Below, piece after piece: positions 9,848 through 18,962 of a DNA stretch of 64,000 bases. Location of the stretch: the NCBI RefSeq assembly GCF_003261635.1, contig NZ_QFXK01000003.1, positions 62,001 through 126,000 on the forward strand. Reading direction: 5' to 3'. Under the pieces are notes generated by a model. It did not search any database. It saw only the letters and a list, made by a program, of their open reading frames with translations, and had not been told where the DNA came from. Made by a program: the position numbers and the translations under genes. This DNA comes from Kribbella monticola (GTDB lineage Bacteria; Actinomycetota; Actinomycetes; Propionibacteriales; Kribbellaceae). How positions within the stretch are numbered: the first letter of the stretch is position 1; each line of letters begins with the position of its first letter.

Positions 9848-10819
9848 TCAGGCCTCGGTCTTCGGCGCCTCGGCGTCGACAGCCTCGGTGGCCTCCGCGG
9901 CCGGGGCCTCGGTGGCCTCGGCTGCCGGGGTCTCGACGGCTTCGGCGGTCGGAGCCTCGTCAGCCTTGGCCTCGGCCGGGGCGTCCTCGGTCTTCACCTC
10001 GGCGGCGGGGGCCTCGTCGGCCTTGGCCCCGGTGGTGGCGCCGTTCTGGCTCTCCAGCAGCTCGCGCTCCCAGGCCGCCAGCGGCTCCTCGGCACCCAGC
10101 TCCTCGCCGGCCGCGGCAGCACCCTGGCCGCCACGCGACATGAGCCCGTCGGCGACGGCGTCGGCGACCACGCGGGTCAGCAGGCCGACCGAACGGATCG
10201 CGTCGTCGTTGCCCGGGATCGGGAAGTCGACCTCGTCCGGGTCGCAGTTGGTGTCCAGGATGCCGATGATCGGCAGCTTCAGCTTGCGCGCCTCGTCGAC
10301 GGCGAGGTGCTCCTTCTTGGTGTCGACGATCCAGACAGCGGCCGGAACGCGGGCCATGTCACGGATACCGCCGAGGGTCTTGAGCAGCTTGTCGTGCTCG
10401 CGACGCTTCTGCAGCAGCTCCTTCTTCGTCACACCGGAGGCGGCGACGTCGTCGAAGTCCAGCAGCTCGAGCTCCTTGAGCCGCTGGAGCCGCTTGTTGA
10501 CGGTCTGGAAGTTGGTGAGCATGCCGCCCAGCCAGCGCTGGTTCACGTACGGCATGCCGACCCGGGTCGCCTGCTCGGCGATCGCTTCCTGGGCCTGCTT
10601 CTTGGTGCCGACGAACAGGATCGCGCCGCCGGAGGCGACGGTGCTCCGGACGAACTCGTAGGCGCGGTCGATGTACGACAGCGACTGCTGCAGGTCGATG
10701 ATGTAGATGCCGTTGCGCTCGGTGAAGATGAATCGCTTCATCTTCGGGTTCCAGCGACGGGTCTGGTGCCCGAAGTGGACGCCGCTCTCGAGCAGCTGCT
10801 TCATGGTCACGACGGCCAT
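9848..10819 (-). CDS. rpsB: 30S ribosomal protein S2
   Basis: S2 of the small ribosomal subunit, 323 residues from the ATG of [13 protein letters not shown], which has AGGAGG upstream. Diagnostic stretches are [18 protein letters not shown] and [10 protein letters not shown]. Beyond the core, about 90 residues form an acidic Ala/Glu/Thr-rich tail with imperfect repeats of the form EAPAAEATE, a low-complexity extension also seen in other actinobacterial S2 proteins. Confidence 0.96.
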   Translation of the reverse strand: MAVVTMKQLLESGVHFGHQTRRWNPKMKRFIFTERNGIYIIDLQQSLSYIDRAYEFVRSTVASGGAILFVGTKKQAQEAIAEQATRVGMPYVNQRWLGGMLTNFQTVNKRLQRLKELELLDFDDVAASGVTKKELLQKRREHDKLLKTLGGIRDMARVPAAVWIVDTKKEHLAVDEARKLKLPIIGILDTNCDPDEVDFPIPGNDDAIRSVGLLTRVVADAVADGLMSRGGQGAAAAGEELGAEEPLAAWERELLESQNGATTGAKADEAPAAEVKTEDAPAEAKADEAPTAEAVETPAAEATEAPAAEATEAVDAEAPKTEA

Positions 10820-11104
10820 GAGGTGTTCCTCCTGTCGCGCCGGCTCACCCGAGCCGGTGCATGTTCGGTTGTCCCGCGCCGGACCGGATGGTCCGCCGCG
10901 CCTGACGCCCGCCACGACCCTCCACCCGGCGAGCCGGGACCGAGGAGGTTCGGGGTTATGCAGGCGTGCGTAGTCGACCCACTCACGTGGGACGCCACCA
11001 AAAGTCTACGGGACACCGGCCGCCAGGTCGAACCGGCCCTTCCCTCGTCCACAACCCCACAATCCACACCCCGCTCATGGCCCATTCCGCGGCACATTCC
11101 AAGC

Positions 11105-12073
11105 ATGAAGCCAACTCAGCAGCCCGCCATCCGCCGTCCCCACCACACCGCCCCTCCCGCCGCGCGCCGGCTGGTCCCGCTCCTCACACCCCTCCCGACC
11201 TCCGCCGCCCGGCCGATCGCACTCTTCGCCACCCTCTCGACCTCCGCCGTCGCCCGGCTGATCGCGCTCTTCGCCACCCTCTCGACCTCCGCCGCCGTCG
11301 CCCTCGCCTTGCCGCCGCCCGCCACCGCCGCACCACCCGGCGCCGACCCGTCTGCCGTCTGGCCGCTCACTCCACGCCCAGCAATCGTCCGTGGCTTCGA
11401 GCTGCCCGCCAAACCCTGGCTCCCCGGCCACCGAGGCCTCGACCTGTCCGGCTCCCCCGGCCAGCCAGTCCTATCGGCCACCGCCGGCACCATCACGTAC
11501 GCCGGTCCGCTGGCCGGCCGCGGCGTCGTCGTAGTGACCAACGGCCCACTCCGCACCACCTACGAGCCCGTCATCCCCACGACCCACCTCGGCGCGACCG
11601 TCGCCCCCGGTGACCAACTAGGCACCCTCTCCTCAGCAGGCACCCACTGCCCACCGCGCACCTGCCTCCACTGGGGCCTACGCCGTGGTCCCACCTACCT
11701 GAACCCCCTGACACTCCTCACCACTCGCCCGGTGCGCCTACTCCCCCTCACACCACGCGCCACCGCCACGAACACGCACTCGCTCCACGCTTACGCACTC
11801 ACGCCCAGCTCACCCGAAGCCACGCACCCAGCGTCCAGCGATCCCCCGACCCCAGACACCGCCAATCCATCGCGCCGCAGACCCTCGACCCAGCCCACCG
11901 CTGCGCCAGCGCACAGCTATCCACCACCGCAGCTCACAGCCATTCCCCCAGCCGTCAACCCCGTGCTCGCCAACCCCAGCCACGACCGCGGTACCGGCTC
12001 AGTCTCCGCAGCCGTCGTCGGCATCTCAGCCGCACTGACCCTGGCCGCCGGCCTCCTGATCAGGCGCCACTGA
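11105..12073 (+). CDS. Secreted M23-like metallopeptidase with C-terminal membrane anchor
   Basis: A 322-residue protein from the ATG of MKPTQQPAIRR. The N-terminus carries a hydrophobic export region in which the segment LFATLSTSA occurs twice because of a tandem DNA duplication. The peptidase domain has the HRGLDLS zinc motif (HxxxD) and a second motif CLHWGLRRG, in which the first His of the usual HxH is Cys. The remainder is Pro/Thr-rich, ending in a hydrophobic helix with RRH, so it is probably wall-spanning and anchored. Likely role is peptidoglycan cleavage, or a regulatory, weakly active LytM domain. Confidence in the family is high, in catalytic activity moderate. Confidence 0.8.
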   Translation: MKPTQQPAIRRPHHTAPPAARRLVPLLTPLPTSAARPIALFATLSTSAVARLIALFATLSTSAAVALALPPPATAAPPGADPSAVWPLTPRPAIVRGFELPAKPWLPGHRGLDLSGSPGQPVLSATAGTITYAGPLAGRGVVVVTNGPLRTTYEPVIPTTHLGATVAPGDQLGTLSSAGTHCPPRTCLHWGLRRGPTYLNPLTLLTTRPVRLLPLTPRATATNTHSLHAYALTPSSPEATHPASSDPPTPDTANPSRRRPSTQPTAAPAHSYPPPQLTAIPPAVNPVLANPSHDRGTGSVSAAVVGISAALTLAAGLLIRRH

Positions 12074-12240
12074 TGAGCCCACCCAGCCCGACTGCCTCGA
12101 CGAACTCGTCACCGACGATTTCGTCGACCACGGATCCTCGCGGGCCGGACGGCATTTCCGACACCTCCGACCAACTGCTGCCAGCACCTGCCAGCGAAAC
12201 CGCGACGAAGTCAACCGCCAAGCGTCCGCCCGCGGCGGTC

Positions 12241-12720
12241 TCAGCTGCCCTGAACCCGCGCCTGCCAGGCGTCCTCGTCACGCGAGCGACGCTCGACGCC
12301 GGCAGGAAGCTTGCCCTTGGCAAGATCTGTCAGCGTGGTGTGCTCCAGCACGTCACGCAGACTCGCACGAGCGGCAATCCACACGCGCTGCAAGACGACG
12401 GCCTGTTCGTTGTAGTCGACGCTTTCCGGCCGTACCCCGGAGATGCTCACGATCGGCCCGTCGACGGCCCTCATCACGTCGGCGACCGAGATCTTGTTCG
12501 GATCGACCGCAAGCTTCCAGCCGCCCGACTGACCACGCTGACTGGACAACACCCCGGCCCGGCGCAGATCGGCGAGGATGCCCTGCAAGAAGCCGTGCGG
12601 AATCCCCTGTGCACGACTGAGCTCCTCGGCGGACACCACCGTGGGGTCGCTCGCCAGCCAGCGCTGAGTGATCTCGATCAGCGCTCGCAACGCATAGTCA
12701 GACTTCGCCGAAACCCGCAT
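12241..12720 (-). CDS. Rrf2-family transcriptional regulator
   Basis: A 159-residue winged-helix regulator: MRVSAKSDYALRALIEI, then the recognition region VSAEELSRAQGIPHGFLQGIL and RGQSGGWKLAVDPNKISVAD. These are classic Rrf2 features. The protein contains no cysteine at all, so unlike IscR or NsrR it cannot bind an Fe-S cluster through Cys and may sense something else. Target genes unknown; it is transcribed toward the M23 peptidase gene's 3' end, tail to tail. Confidence 0.85.
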   Translation of the reverse strand: MRVSAKSDYALRALIEITQRWLASDPTVVSAEELSRAQGIPHGFLQGILADLRRAGVLSSQRGQSGGWKLAVDPNKISVADVMRAVDGPIVSISGVRPESVDYNEQAVVLQRVWIAARASLRDVLEHTTLTDLAKGKLPAGVERRSRDEDAWQARVQGS

Positions 12721-12751
12721 GCTCCGCAGTCTGCCCTATCCGGGGCCTTCC

Positions 12752-13696
12752 TCAGGCGCGTGGATGGGCTTGTTCGTAAGCGCGTCGCAGTCTGTCCCCC
12801 GAGACATGGGTGTAGACCTGCGTGGTCGCGAGCGACGCATGTCCGAGCAACTCCTGCACGCTGCGGAGGTCGGCACCTCCCTCGAGCAGGTGCGTTGCCG
12901 CCGTGTGCCGCAGGCCGTGCGGTGACAGATCCGGTGCGTCGACGGCGCCGATCCGGGCGTGGACCACTCGGCGTACGGTCCGTGGATCGATCCGCCCGCC
13001 TCGCGCACCGAGAAACAGAGCCGGCCCGCTTCCCGGCTGCGCCAACTTCGGCCGGGCCGTCTGGATCCAGGTCTCGAGCGCGGCGGCCGCCGGTACGCCG
13101 TACGGCACTGATCGCTCCTTGCGGCCCTTGCCGAAGACGCGGACCACCCGGCGGGAGGAGTCCACCTCGTCGATGTCGAGCGCGCAGAGTTCTCCGACCC
13201 GGATGCCGGTGGCGTAGAGGAGTTCCATGATGGCCAGATCACGCAGTCCGACCGGGCTGCCGTCATCGGCCGCGACGGCGGCCGCGTCGAGGACCGCACG
13301 GGTATCGGCCTGGCCGAGCACGCCGGGCAAGGGCCGGTGGGGCTTGGGACTGGCCAGGAGCGCGCCGGGGTCGGTCTGGATGCGACCGGTCCGCTGCGCC
13401 CACGCGGTGAACACCCGGGCGGCGGTCGCGCGGCGCGCCATGGTGCTGCGCGCTTTGCCGAGACTCTGTTGTTTGGCGAGCCAGGAGCGCAGGCCGCGGA
13501 TGTCGAGTCCGTTCAAGTCAGCATCGTGACCAAGCCGAGTCAAATGGTCCAGCAGGTCCGCGATATCACCGAGGTACGCTCGCACCGAGTGTTTGCTGAG
13601 GTCTCTTTCCGCCGTCAAGTGCCGTTCGTAGTCAGCCAGTAACGCAGTGAAATCTTCTGACAGAGCAGGGATTTCACTGACTTCGTCCGGCGCCAT
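12752..13696 (-). CDS. xerC: Tyrosine recombinase XerC
   Basis: Chromosome dimer resolution recombinase acting at dif with XerD. 314 residues from the ATG of MAPDEVSEIPAL; the frame continues upstream but that part is not coding-like. The SAM-like N-terminal core-binding domain is followed by the catalytic domain with TGIRVGEL (Arg), HGLRHTAATHLLEGG (His-x-x-Arg), and GHASLATTQVYTHV (His and Tyr). Its location near rpsB in the chromosomal block, and the absence of any att site, argue for a housekeeping Xer and not a phage integrase. Confidence 0.85.
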   Translation of the reverse strand: MAPDEVSEIPALSEDFTALLADYERHLTAERDLSKHSVRAYLGDIADLLDHLTRLGHDADLNGLDIRGLRSWLAKQQSLGKARSTMARRATAARVFTAWAQRTGRIQTDPGALLASPKPHRPLPGVLGQADTRAVLDAAAVAADDGSPVGLRDLAIMELLYATGIRVGELCALDIDEVDSSRRVVRVFGKGRKERSVPYGVPAAAALETWIQTARPKLAQPGSGPALFLGARGGRIDPRTVRRVVHARIGAVDAPDLSPHGLRHTAATHLLEGGADLRSVQELLGHASLATTQVYTHVSGDRLRRAYEQAHPRA

Positions 13697-13832
13697 GACT
13701 CGACCATGCGGGAGTGGCCCCGGCATCGCAAGCCACCGCGCGGAGTCGAGACACAGGAGGTCTGGCCCGTAGACCAATGGTCGACTACTGTTCGGCCCGA
13801 TTGCCCTAGTAGCAACGGAGGCACCCCTGACC

Positions 13833-15452
13833 ATGGCCCCCTCAGCGAACGGACAGACCGTAGGCCGGCGCCTGCCGGTCGAGTCGGCGTTCACTCGAGT
13901 CGAGGATGCGAGGCACCGTCTGCCACGCCTGTTCGGCCGGCGCGACCTAGTCGTGCTCGGCCTCGGTGTGATGATCGGGTCCGGCATCTTCAGCCTCAGC
14001 GGCAAGGAGGCGGCGACCGTCGCCGGTCCTGCCGTGATCTTGTCGTTCCTGATCGCTGCGCTCGTCTGCGTGCTCGCGGCCGCCTGCTACGCCGAACTGT
14101 CCTCGACCATCCCCGTTTCCGGTAGCGCCTACACGTTCAGCTATGTGACGTTCGGCGAGATGTGGGCCTGGCTGGTCGGCTGGGCGCTCGTGCTCGAACT
14201 CGTCACCGCGGCCGCGATCGTGGCCCGAGTCTGGTCGGCGTACTTCCTGGCGACCCTGGACGGTTTCGGCGTCACCCTGCCTCACAGCCTCGCGCAGTTC
14301 TTCGGCCCCGACGCCAAGGTGAACCTGGTCGCGCCACTGTTGTTGCTGCTGTTGACGGCGATGATCGTCACCGGTACGAAGCTGTCGTCCCGGGTGCTGA
14401 CCGTCGTCGTGGCGGCCAAGGTCGCCGTGATCCTGCTCGTCGTCATCATCGGCGCCACGCACATCAATTGGGCGAACTACCACCCGTTCATCCCGATGCG
14501 CCGCGCCGCCCAGGCCACGGCCAGCCCGACGTTGCTCAGCTGGATCGTGGACTCCTCGTTCGGCACGTTCGGCGTGATGGGCATCTTCACCGCCGCCAGC
14601 TCGATCGTCTTCGCCTTCATCGGCTTCGACCTGATCGCGACCGCTTCCGAGGACGCGCGCAACCCGCGCAAGACGGTCCCGCAAGGCATGCTCCTCGGCG
14701 TCGGCGCCGTCACCATCCTGTACGTCGCGATGGCCGTCGTCCTCGTCGGTCTACGGCCCTACGGCCAGCTGGGCGGACCGGCTCCGGTCTCCGAGGCGAT
14801 GGACTCGGTCGGGATCGGCTGGGCCGCCGATGTGGTCAACCTCGGTGCCTTGCTCGCTCTGATGACCGTGATCATGGTGGTTTTGATCGCGCAGAGCCGG
14901 GTTCTGTTCAACATGGGTCGTGACGGGCTGCTGCCGAAGAGCCTCGGCCGGGTCAGCCGGGTCTACTCGTCCCCTGCCCGCGCCGCGAGTGCGGCGGGTG
15001 TCGCAGCCGTGATCCTCACGCTTTACCCGAACGTGATCGACCTCGAAGAGCTGCTCGTCATCGGTGCCCTGTTCTGCTTCGCGTTCTGTGCGGTCGGCGT
15101 GCTCAGGCTCCGGCGAACCGAGCCCAACCTCGAGCGCGGTTTCCGGGTGCCGATGGTCCCGCTCGTCCCACTGCTCTCGCTTGGCGCGACGCTGTGGCTG
15201 ATGCTGAACCTGAAGACCAGCACCTGGTGGATGTTCATCGTCTGGATGGTTTTCGGACTCGCCGTTTACGGCCTCTACGGTCGCTGGCACAGCCGGCTGG
15301 CCAACGAGGAGAGCTGGGACTTCGAGATCGGCGACACCGATCCCGGCAGTGGCGGCCTGCAGGCGATCCGGCCCACTGACTCCGACACCTCCGAACTCCG
15401 AGCGATCCGTACGCCGCCGAAGCCCACGCGCGGCAAACACATGCGCAACTGA
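13833..15452 (+). CDS. APC-superfamily amino acid permease
   Basis: A 539-residue membrane transporter with about 12 hydrophobic segments. The first has the substrate-binding motif VMIGSGIFSLSG; ACYAELSSTIPVSGSAYTF and FAFIGFDLIATASEDARNP are typical of the cationic amino acid transporter (CAT/YfnA-like) branch. The C-terminal 60 residues are hydrophilic and cytoplasmic. It probably imports amino acids by proton symport; exact substrate unknown. It is divergent from xerC. Confidence 0.88.
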   Translation: MAPSANGQTVGRRLPVESAFTRVEDARHRLPRLFGRRDLVVLGLGVMIGSGIFSLSGKEAATVAGPAVILSFLIAALVCVLAAACYAELSSTIPVSGSAYTFSYVTFGEMWAWLVGWALVLELVTAAAIVARVWSAYFLATLDGFGVTLPHSLAQFFGPDAKVNLVAPLLLLLLTAMIVTGTKLSSRVLTVVVAAKVAVILLVVIIGATHINWANYHPFIPMRRAAQATASPTLLSWIVDSSFGTFGVMGIFTAASSIVFAFIGFDLIATASEDARNPRKTVPQGMLLGVGAVTILYVAMAVVLVGLRPYGQLGGPAPVSEAMDSVGIGWAADVVNLGALLALMTVIMVVLIAQSRVLFNMGRDGLLPKSLGRVSRVYSSPARAASAAGVAAVILTLYPNVIDLEELLVIGALFCFAFCAVGVLRLRRTEPNLERGFRVPMVPLVPLLSLGATLWLMLNLKTSTWWMFIVWMVFGLAVYGLYGRWHSRLANEESWDFEIGDTDPGSGGLQAIRPTDSDTSELRAIRTPPKPTRGKHMRN

Positions 15453-15490
15453 CCGCCCGGCCGCGCAGGCGACCGCTATCCGACTGACAA

Positions 15491-15538
15491 TTCTCCACAG
15501 CCTCGAACTCGCGGGTTCTCCACAGGTTCGAACTCGCA
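15491..15538. repeat. Tandem 23-base repeat containing TTCTCCACA
   Basis: Two copies (15491-15513 and 15516-15538), 20 of 23 bases identical, each beginning TTCTCCACAG and containing TCGAACTCGC. They lie in the 136-base gap upstream of yraN. TTCTCCACA differs by one base from the consensus DnaA box TTATCCACA, so DnaA binding is possible but unproven. Confidence 0.45.
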
Positions 15539-15588
15539 GCTGAAATCGGCGTCGATCCCGGCATGTTCTTAGCCGGAGGTGGTCACCG

Positions 15589-15945
15589 ATGCGAGCCACA
15601 CAAGCAATCGGGCAGTACGGCGAGGATCTCGCCGCGAAACATCTGACAGCGGCCGGTTTCGCCATTCTGGAGCGGAACTGGCGCTGCGAGCAGGGCGAGA
15701 TCGACATCGTCGCCCGAGACGGCGACACCCTGGTCGTCTGCGAGGTGAAGACCCGGCGCGGGCTCAACTACGGCTCGCCGCTGGAGTCAATCACCTACCG
15801 CAAGCTGGCGACACTGCGCAACCTGGCCGGCCGCTGGCTCAGCCAGCACGGCACCCGGCCGGGCGGGATCCGGATCGATGTGGTCGCCGTCCTGATCCCG
15901 CACGGTGGCCGGCCGACCATCGATCACGTCAAGGGCGTGGCCTGA
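15589..15945 (+). CDS. YraN/UPF0102-family endonuclease-like protein
   Basis: A 118-residue protein with the YraN pattern: GQYGEDLAAKHLTAAGF, ILERNWRCEQGEIDIVARDG, and VVCEVKTRRG. The GEID and EVK elements match a PD-(D/E)XK nuclease core. Its cellular role is not settled. The stop codon overlaps the comM ATG as TGATG, which indicates translational coupling; yraN-comM is a common actinobacterial pair. GGAGGTGG precedes the ATG. Confidence 0.9.
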   Translation: MRATQAIGQYGEDLAAKHLTAAGFAILERNWRCEQGEIDIVARDGDTLVVCEVKTRRGLNYGSPLESITYRKLATLRNLAGRWLSQHGTRPGGIRIDVVAVLIPHGGRPTIDHVKGVA

Positions 15946-16880
15946 TGCCACTCGCCCAGGCGTGGTCCGTCGCCCTGGTCGGCCTGGAAGGTCACCTCGT
16001 CGAGATCGAGGCCGACATTGCGCAAGGATTGCCGAAGACGACCCTGATCGGCCTACCGGACACATCGTTGTCGGAGGCAAGAGATCGGGTACGCGCGGCA
16101 GTCGTCAACTCCGGCGAGCGATTCCCCGACCGCAAGGTGACCATCGGCCTCTCCCCCGCCACCCTCCCGAAGACCGGCTCACACTACGACGTCGCCATCG
16201 CGTGCGCCTTGCTGGCAGCCGCCGGTGTGGTCGAAGGCGACCGGCTCCGACAAGCCGCGATGATCGGGGAGCTCGGTCTCGACGGCCGGGTCCGCGAGGT
16301 GCGCGGCGCCCTCGCAATGACGCTGGCCGCAGCGCGTTCCGGCTTCGACCGGATCGTGGTCCCGGAACTGAACGCCGGCGAGGCCCGGCTGGTGCCCGGC
16401 ATCGCGGTGTACGGCGTGCGTTCCCTGCGCCAGGTGCTCGCCATTCTTCGTGGTGTCGAGATTCCTGACGAAGATCCACCGCGGGCAGAGCCTCGGCTGC
16501 TCTCCGAATCGCTGACCCGCGTTCCCGAGGTCGACCTCGACGACGTGCTCGGTCAGCACGAGGGCCGCCGCGCGATCGAAGCAGCCGCGGCCGGCGGGCA
16601 CCACCTTTACCTGCACGGCCCACCCGGCTCGGGCAAGACGATGCTCGCCGAACGCCTTGCTGGGTTGATGCCTGACCTCAGCACAGACGACTCACTCGAG
16701 GTATCGGCGGTGCACTCACTGGCCGGGCTACTCACCGGCGACGCCGAGCTCGTGGTCAGGCCGCCTTTCATAGCGCCGCACCACACCGCGTCGCTGTCCA
16801 GCCTGGTCGGCGGCGGCTCAGGCATGCCCCGCCCCGGCGCCATCAGCTGCGCGCACCGCGGCATCCTCTTCATCGACGAC
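15945..16880 (+). pseudogene. comM: comM (YifB, Mg-chelatase-like AAA+ helicase), 5' fragment cut by island
   Basis: ComM is a hexameric AAA+ helicase that promotes branch migration during recombination of incoming DNA. Here only about 312 codons remain: the N-terminal ChlI-like domain (VGLEGHLVEIEADIAQGLP, GLSPATLPKTGSHYD) and the start of the AAA+ domain with Walker A GPPGSGKTMLAERLAG. The protein breaks at GILFIDD, the Walker B strand, where intact homologues continue with AxEF. After 16880 the reading continues about 41 codons of foreign sequence to a stop at 17003. The missing C-terminal part should lie at the other end of the inserted element, outside the window. Confidence 0.9.
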
Positions 16881-16892
16881 TCGACAAATTGT
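16872..16892. other. Probable left attachment junction (attL) of the serine-integrase island
   Basis: ComM homology stops after GACGAC at 16880 and AT-rich DNA begins (CGACAAATTGTCTATAC). A large serine recombinase gene starts 52 bases further on, the standard arrangement for an integrase next to its att site. The exact crossover dinucleotide cannot be fixed without the other junction. Confidence 0.7.
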
Positions 16893-16899
16893 CTATACA

Positions 16900-16923
16900 T
16901 CCTTACAATTAGTGATGTAAGGA
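16900..16923. promoter_or_regulatory. Inverted repeat upstream of the integrase gene
   Basis: TCCTTAC (16900-16906) and GTAAGGA (16917-16923) form a perfect 7-bp inverted repeat. The right arm includes TAAGGA, the likely ribosome site for the integrase GTG at 16933. A hairpin or bound protein here could limit integrase expression, or the repeat may be part of the att site recognised by the recombinase. Confidence 0.4.
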
Positions 16924-16932
16924 ATACGTACC

Positions 16933-18456
16933 GTGATGTTTTTACCATCTCATCTCATTGCCCTCTATGCACGCCTAAGCAAAGACCGCTCAGGCCTGAG
17001 TGAAAATGCGCAGATTCAGTTCGCAGAAGGACTGGAGTTTGTTGAGGACGGCGGCGGTCAAGTTTCGCTGAAGTTCAAAGACAACGACATCTCCGCCTCG
17101 AAGTTCAGCAAGAAACCTCGCGACGAGTACGACAAGCTGATCGCCGCAATCAAGCGCGGCGAAGTTGAGTATATCGTCGTCACCGAGATGACCCGTCTAT
17201 ATAGGCGGATCGAGGAACTGCTCGACCTGATCAAGCTGGCTGAGACCACGCGACTGCGCGGCATCTGGACCACCGACGGTATCGGCTATGACCTCTCGAC
17301 TCCTGAAGGCATCCATGCAGCTATCGGCGCCGTCAACAACGCCATGCTTGAGTCGGCCAAGATCTCGAAGCGACAGAAGCGCAAGAAAAAGGCACAGGCT
17401 CAAGCAGGGCTGTACCTCGGAGGTAAGAAGGCCTATGGCTACGAAGGCCCAATCCGAGATGAGAACGACGTCATCATCAACCGAGGCCGGATCAACATTG
17501 CGGTCATCGAAGACGAGAAGGAGAACTGGCTTAAGTGCGTTGATCGCGTGATTGCCGGCGAACCGCAGCTCAGCATCGTGCACTCCATGAACAAAAAAGG
17601 CATACCGTCGCCAGAGGGCAAGGAGTGGGCGATCGGCAACTTCAAGCGAACCTTGACGTTAGAGCGGTATGTCATCTTCGATCCGGAGGACCAAGAGCAG
17701 CATGGCACTCTGGTACACAACGGGACCGCGTACCGGGCGGCCTGGCCTGGCTTCATCAGTCGAGAGAAGCATGAGCTCCTGCTGGCCCGCTTCCGGGATG
17801 CGGCCGCGCCGTGGGCCAGCCGCGGACAGCCCAAAGGACGCAGCTACCTTCTCACTGGCTTCACCTACTGCGGCCGTTGCGGCAACGCTGCTCGCGGCGG
17901 CGGTCGGCAACTCCCAAATCGATATCAGCGGCGTTACAACTGCCGCCCTAGAGACAATCACGGTGCGATAGTCGGCTGCGGAAAGATCTTCCGCGACGCC
18001 GAGGCGTTGGACGCCTTCGTGACCGAGGCTGTTCTGTATCGCTTCGATTCGCCGGAAGTGAACCGAGCACTCACGCCGACTGACGACCGCTCGGAGGTCA
18101 ACCAGCTAATCAGGACACTCACCGAACATCGCCAGCGCCGTAGTGTCCTACTACGGGAGTACAGCCTGGGCGAGCACACAAAAGCTGACTTCGACTTTAT
18201 GCGTGACACGCTTGATGCCGAGATCGAGAGCACACAAACTGCGCTTGGAAAACTCCAAGACGCGAACGCTGCCGCGATCCTTCCAACAGAGGGAGCCCTA
18301 CGTGAGCACTGGGAGGCGAATGAGCCAGAGTGGCGTCGGACCGTGATTAAGCTGCTCGTTGAGAAGGTTGTGATACATCCGTCACGTCCAGGCGGGGCGA
18401 CCTGGAACGGTCGACGCTTTGATCCGGCGTGCGTCGAAATTGTTTGGCTGCATTAG
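16933..18456 (+). CDS. Large serine recombinase (integrase of the island)
   Basis: A 507-residue large serine recombinase. The resolvase-type catalytic domain begins with LIALYARLSKDRSG, with Ser16 as nucleophile, and continues through VVTEMTRLYRR and TTDGIGYDLSTPEG. A recombinase domain follows (AYGYEG, GKEWAIGNFKRTL). A zinc ribbon (CGRCG, then a Cys pair at YNCRP and GCGK) and a coiled-coil segment (LIRTLTEHRQRRS) follow; this is the family's usual build and length. It catalyses attP x attB recombination. The disrupted comM beside it identifies comM as the target. Translation starts at GTG 16933 (ATG follows immediately). A separate directionality factor is not recognised nearby. Confidence 0.93.
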   Translation: MMFLPSHLIALYARLSKDRSGLSENAQIQFAEGLEFVEDGGGQVSLKFKDNDISASKFSKKPRDEYDKLIAAIKRGEVEYIVVTEMTRLYRRIEELLDLIKLAETTRLRGIWTTDGIGYDLSTPEGIHAAIGAVNNAMLESAKISKRQKRKKKAQAQAGLYLGGKKAYGYEGPIRDENDVIINRGRINIAVIEDEKENWLKCVDRVIAGEPQLSIVHSMNKKGIPSPEGKEWAIGNFKRTLTLERYVIFDPEDQEQHGTLVHNGTAYRAAWPGFISREKHELLLARFRDAAAPWASRGQPKGRSYLLTGFTYCGRCGNAARGGGRQLPNRYQRRYNCRPRDNHGAIVGCGKIFRDAEALDAFVTEAVLYRFDSPEVNRALTPTDDRSEVNQLIRTLTEHRQRRSVLLREYSLGEHTKADFDFMRDTLDAEIESTQTALGKLQDANAAAILPTEGALREHWEANEPEWRRTVIKLLVEKVVIHPSRPGGATWNGRRFDPACVEIVWLH

Positions 18457-18677
18457 CCAAGATGACAAGCTGAGCGACAACGTCAGAGTCTCGGAGTTTC
18501 TCAGGGACAGCACTCGACTTGGACGACACGGCGACCCACATTGCTAACTCAGATTGTAGATTTTTTCCATTCATCTACTTCCCATTATGCGCCACTCGAT
18601 CATTTCCGTCCACCGCGACTTGATGCCATTGCGTCTCTCATGATTAAATCGATGTGCAGCATAATCGGAGCATCAAA

Positions 18678-18872
18678 ATGAACTATAAAACCAAGCAGAC
18701 TATTGACCGGCCACTTCTCACGGCCGTCGTCGTTCTAGGCATCGCTCAGATCAGCGCCTACTACGTGTTGTCAATGCAGACCCAAGCGGTAGAAAGACGT
18801 CGCGCCCAAGAGACTTTTGAGTTGCGCATCGAGATCGAAAAGCTGAAGCAGCGCGAGGCGCCAGCATCGTAG
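18678..18872 (+). CDS. Small single-pass membrane protein with coiled tail
   Basis: A possible 64-residue protein from the ATG of MNYKTKQTIDRP, with GGAG 7 bases upstream. One hydrophobic helix (LLTAVVVLGIAQISAYYVL) is followed by a charged helix (VERRRAQETFELRIEIEKLKQRE). No family recognised. Its position just after the integrase is where regulatory or excision factors often lie, but nothing in the sequence shows DNA binding. Confidence 0.45.
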   Translation: MNYKTKQTIDRPLLTAVVVLGIAQISAYYVLSMQTQAVERRRAQETFELRIEIEKLKQREAPAS

Positions 18873-18909
18873 ATTCTGCCTTCCCCAGCATCACCTGACC
18901 CCAATACGC

Positions 18910-18942
18910 GAAGGACCGGCGTTGAGCCATCGCCGGTCCTTC
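18910..18942. terminator. Bidirectional hairpin terminator
   Basis: Perfect 12-bp inverted repeat GAAGGACCGGCG / CGCCGGTCCTTC with a 9-base loop, placed between the convergent genes ending at 18872 and 18963. Confidence 0.7.
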
Positions 18943-18962
18943 ACCCCCGTTTGTGTAGCTAC

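Noticed and set aside
9824..11104. Plus-strand coding upstream of the M23 peptidase
   Set aside because: This open frame is the reverse complement of rpsB; high GC keeps it free of stops.
12073..13230. Plus-strand 385-codon gene
   Set aside because: It is antisense to the Rrf2-family gene and xerC, both clearly coding on the minus strand.
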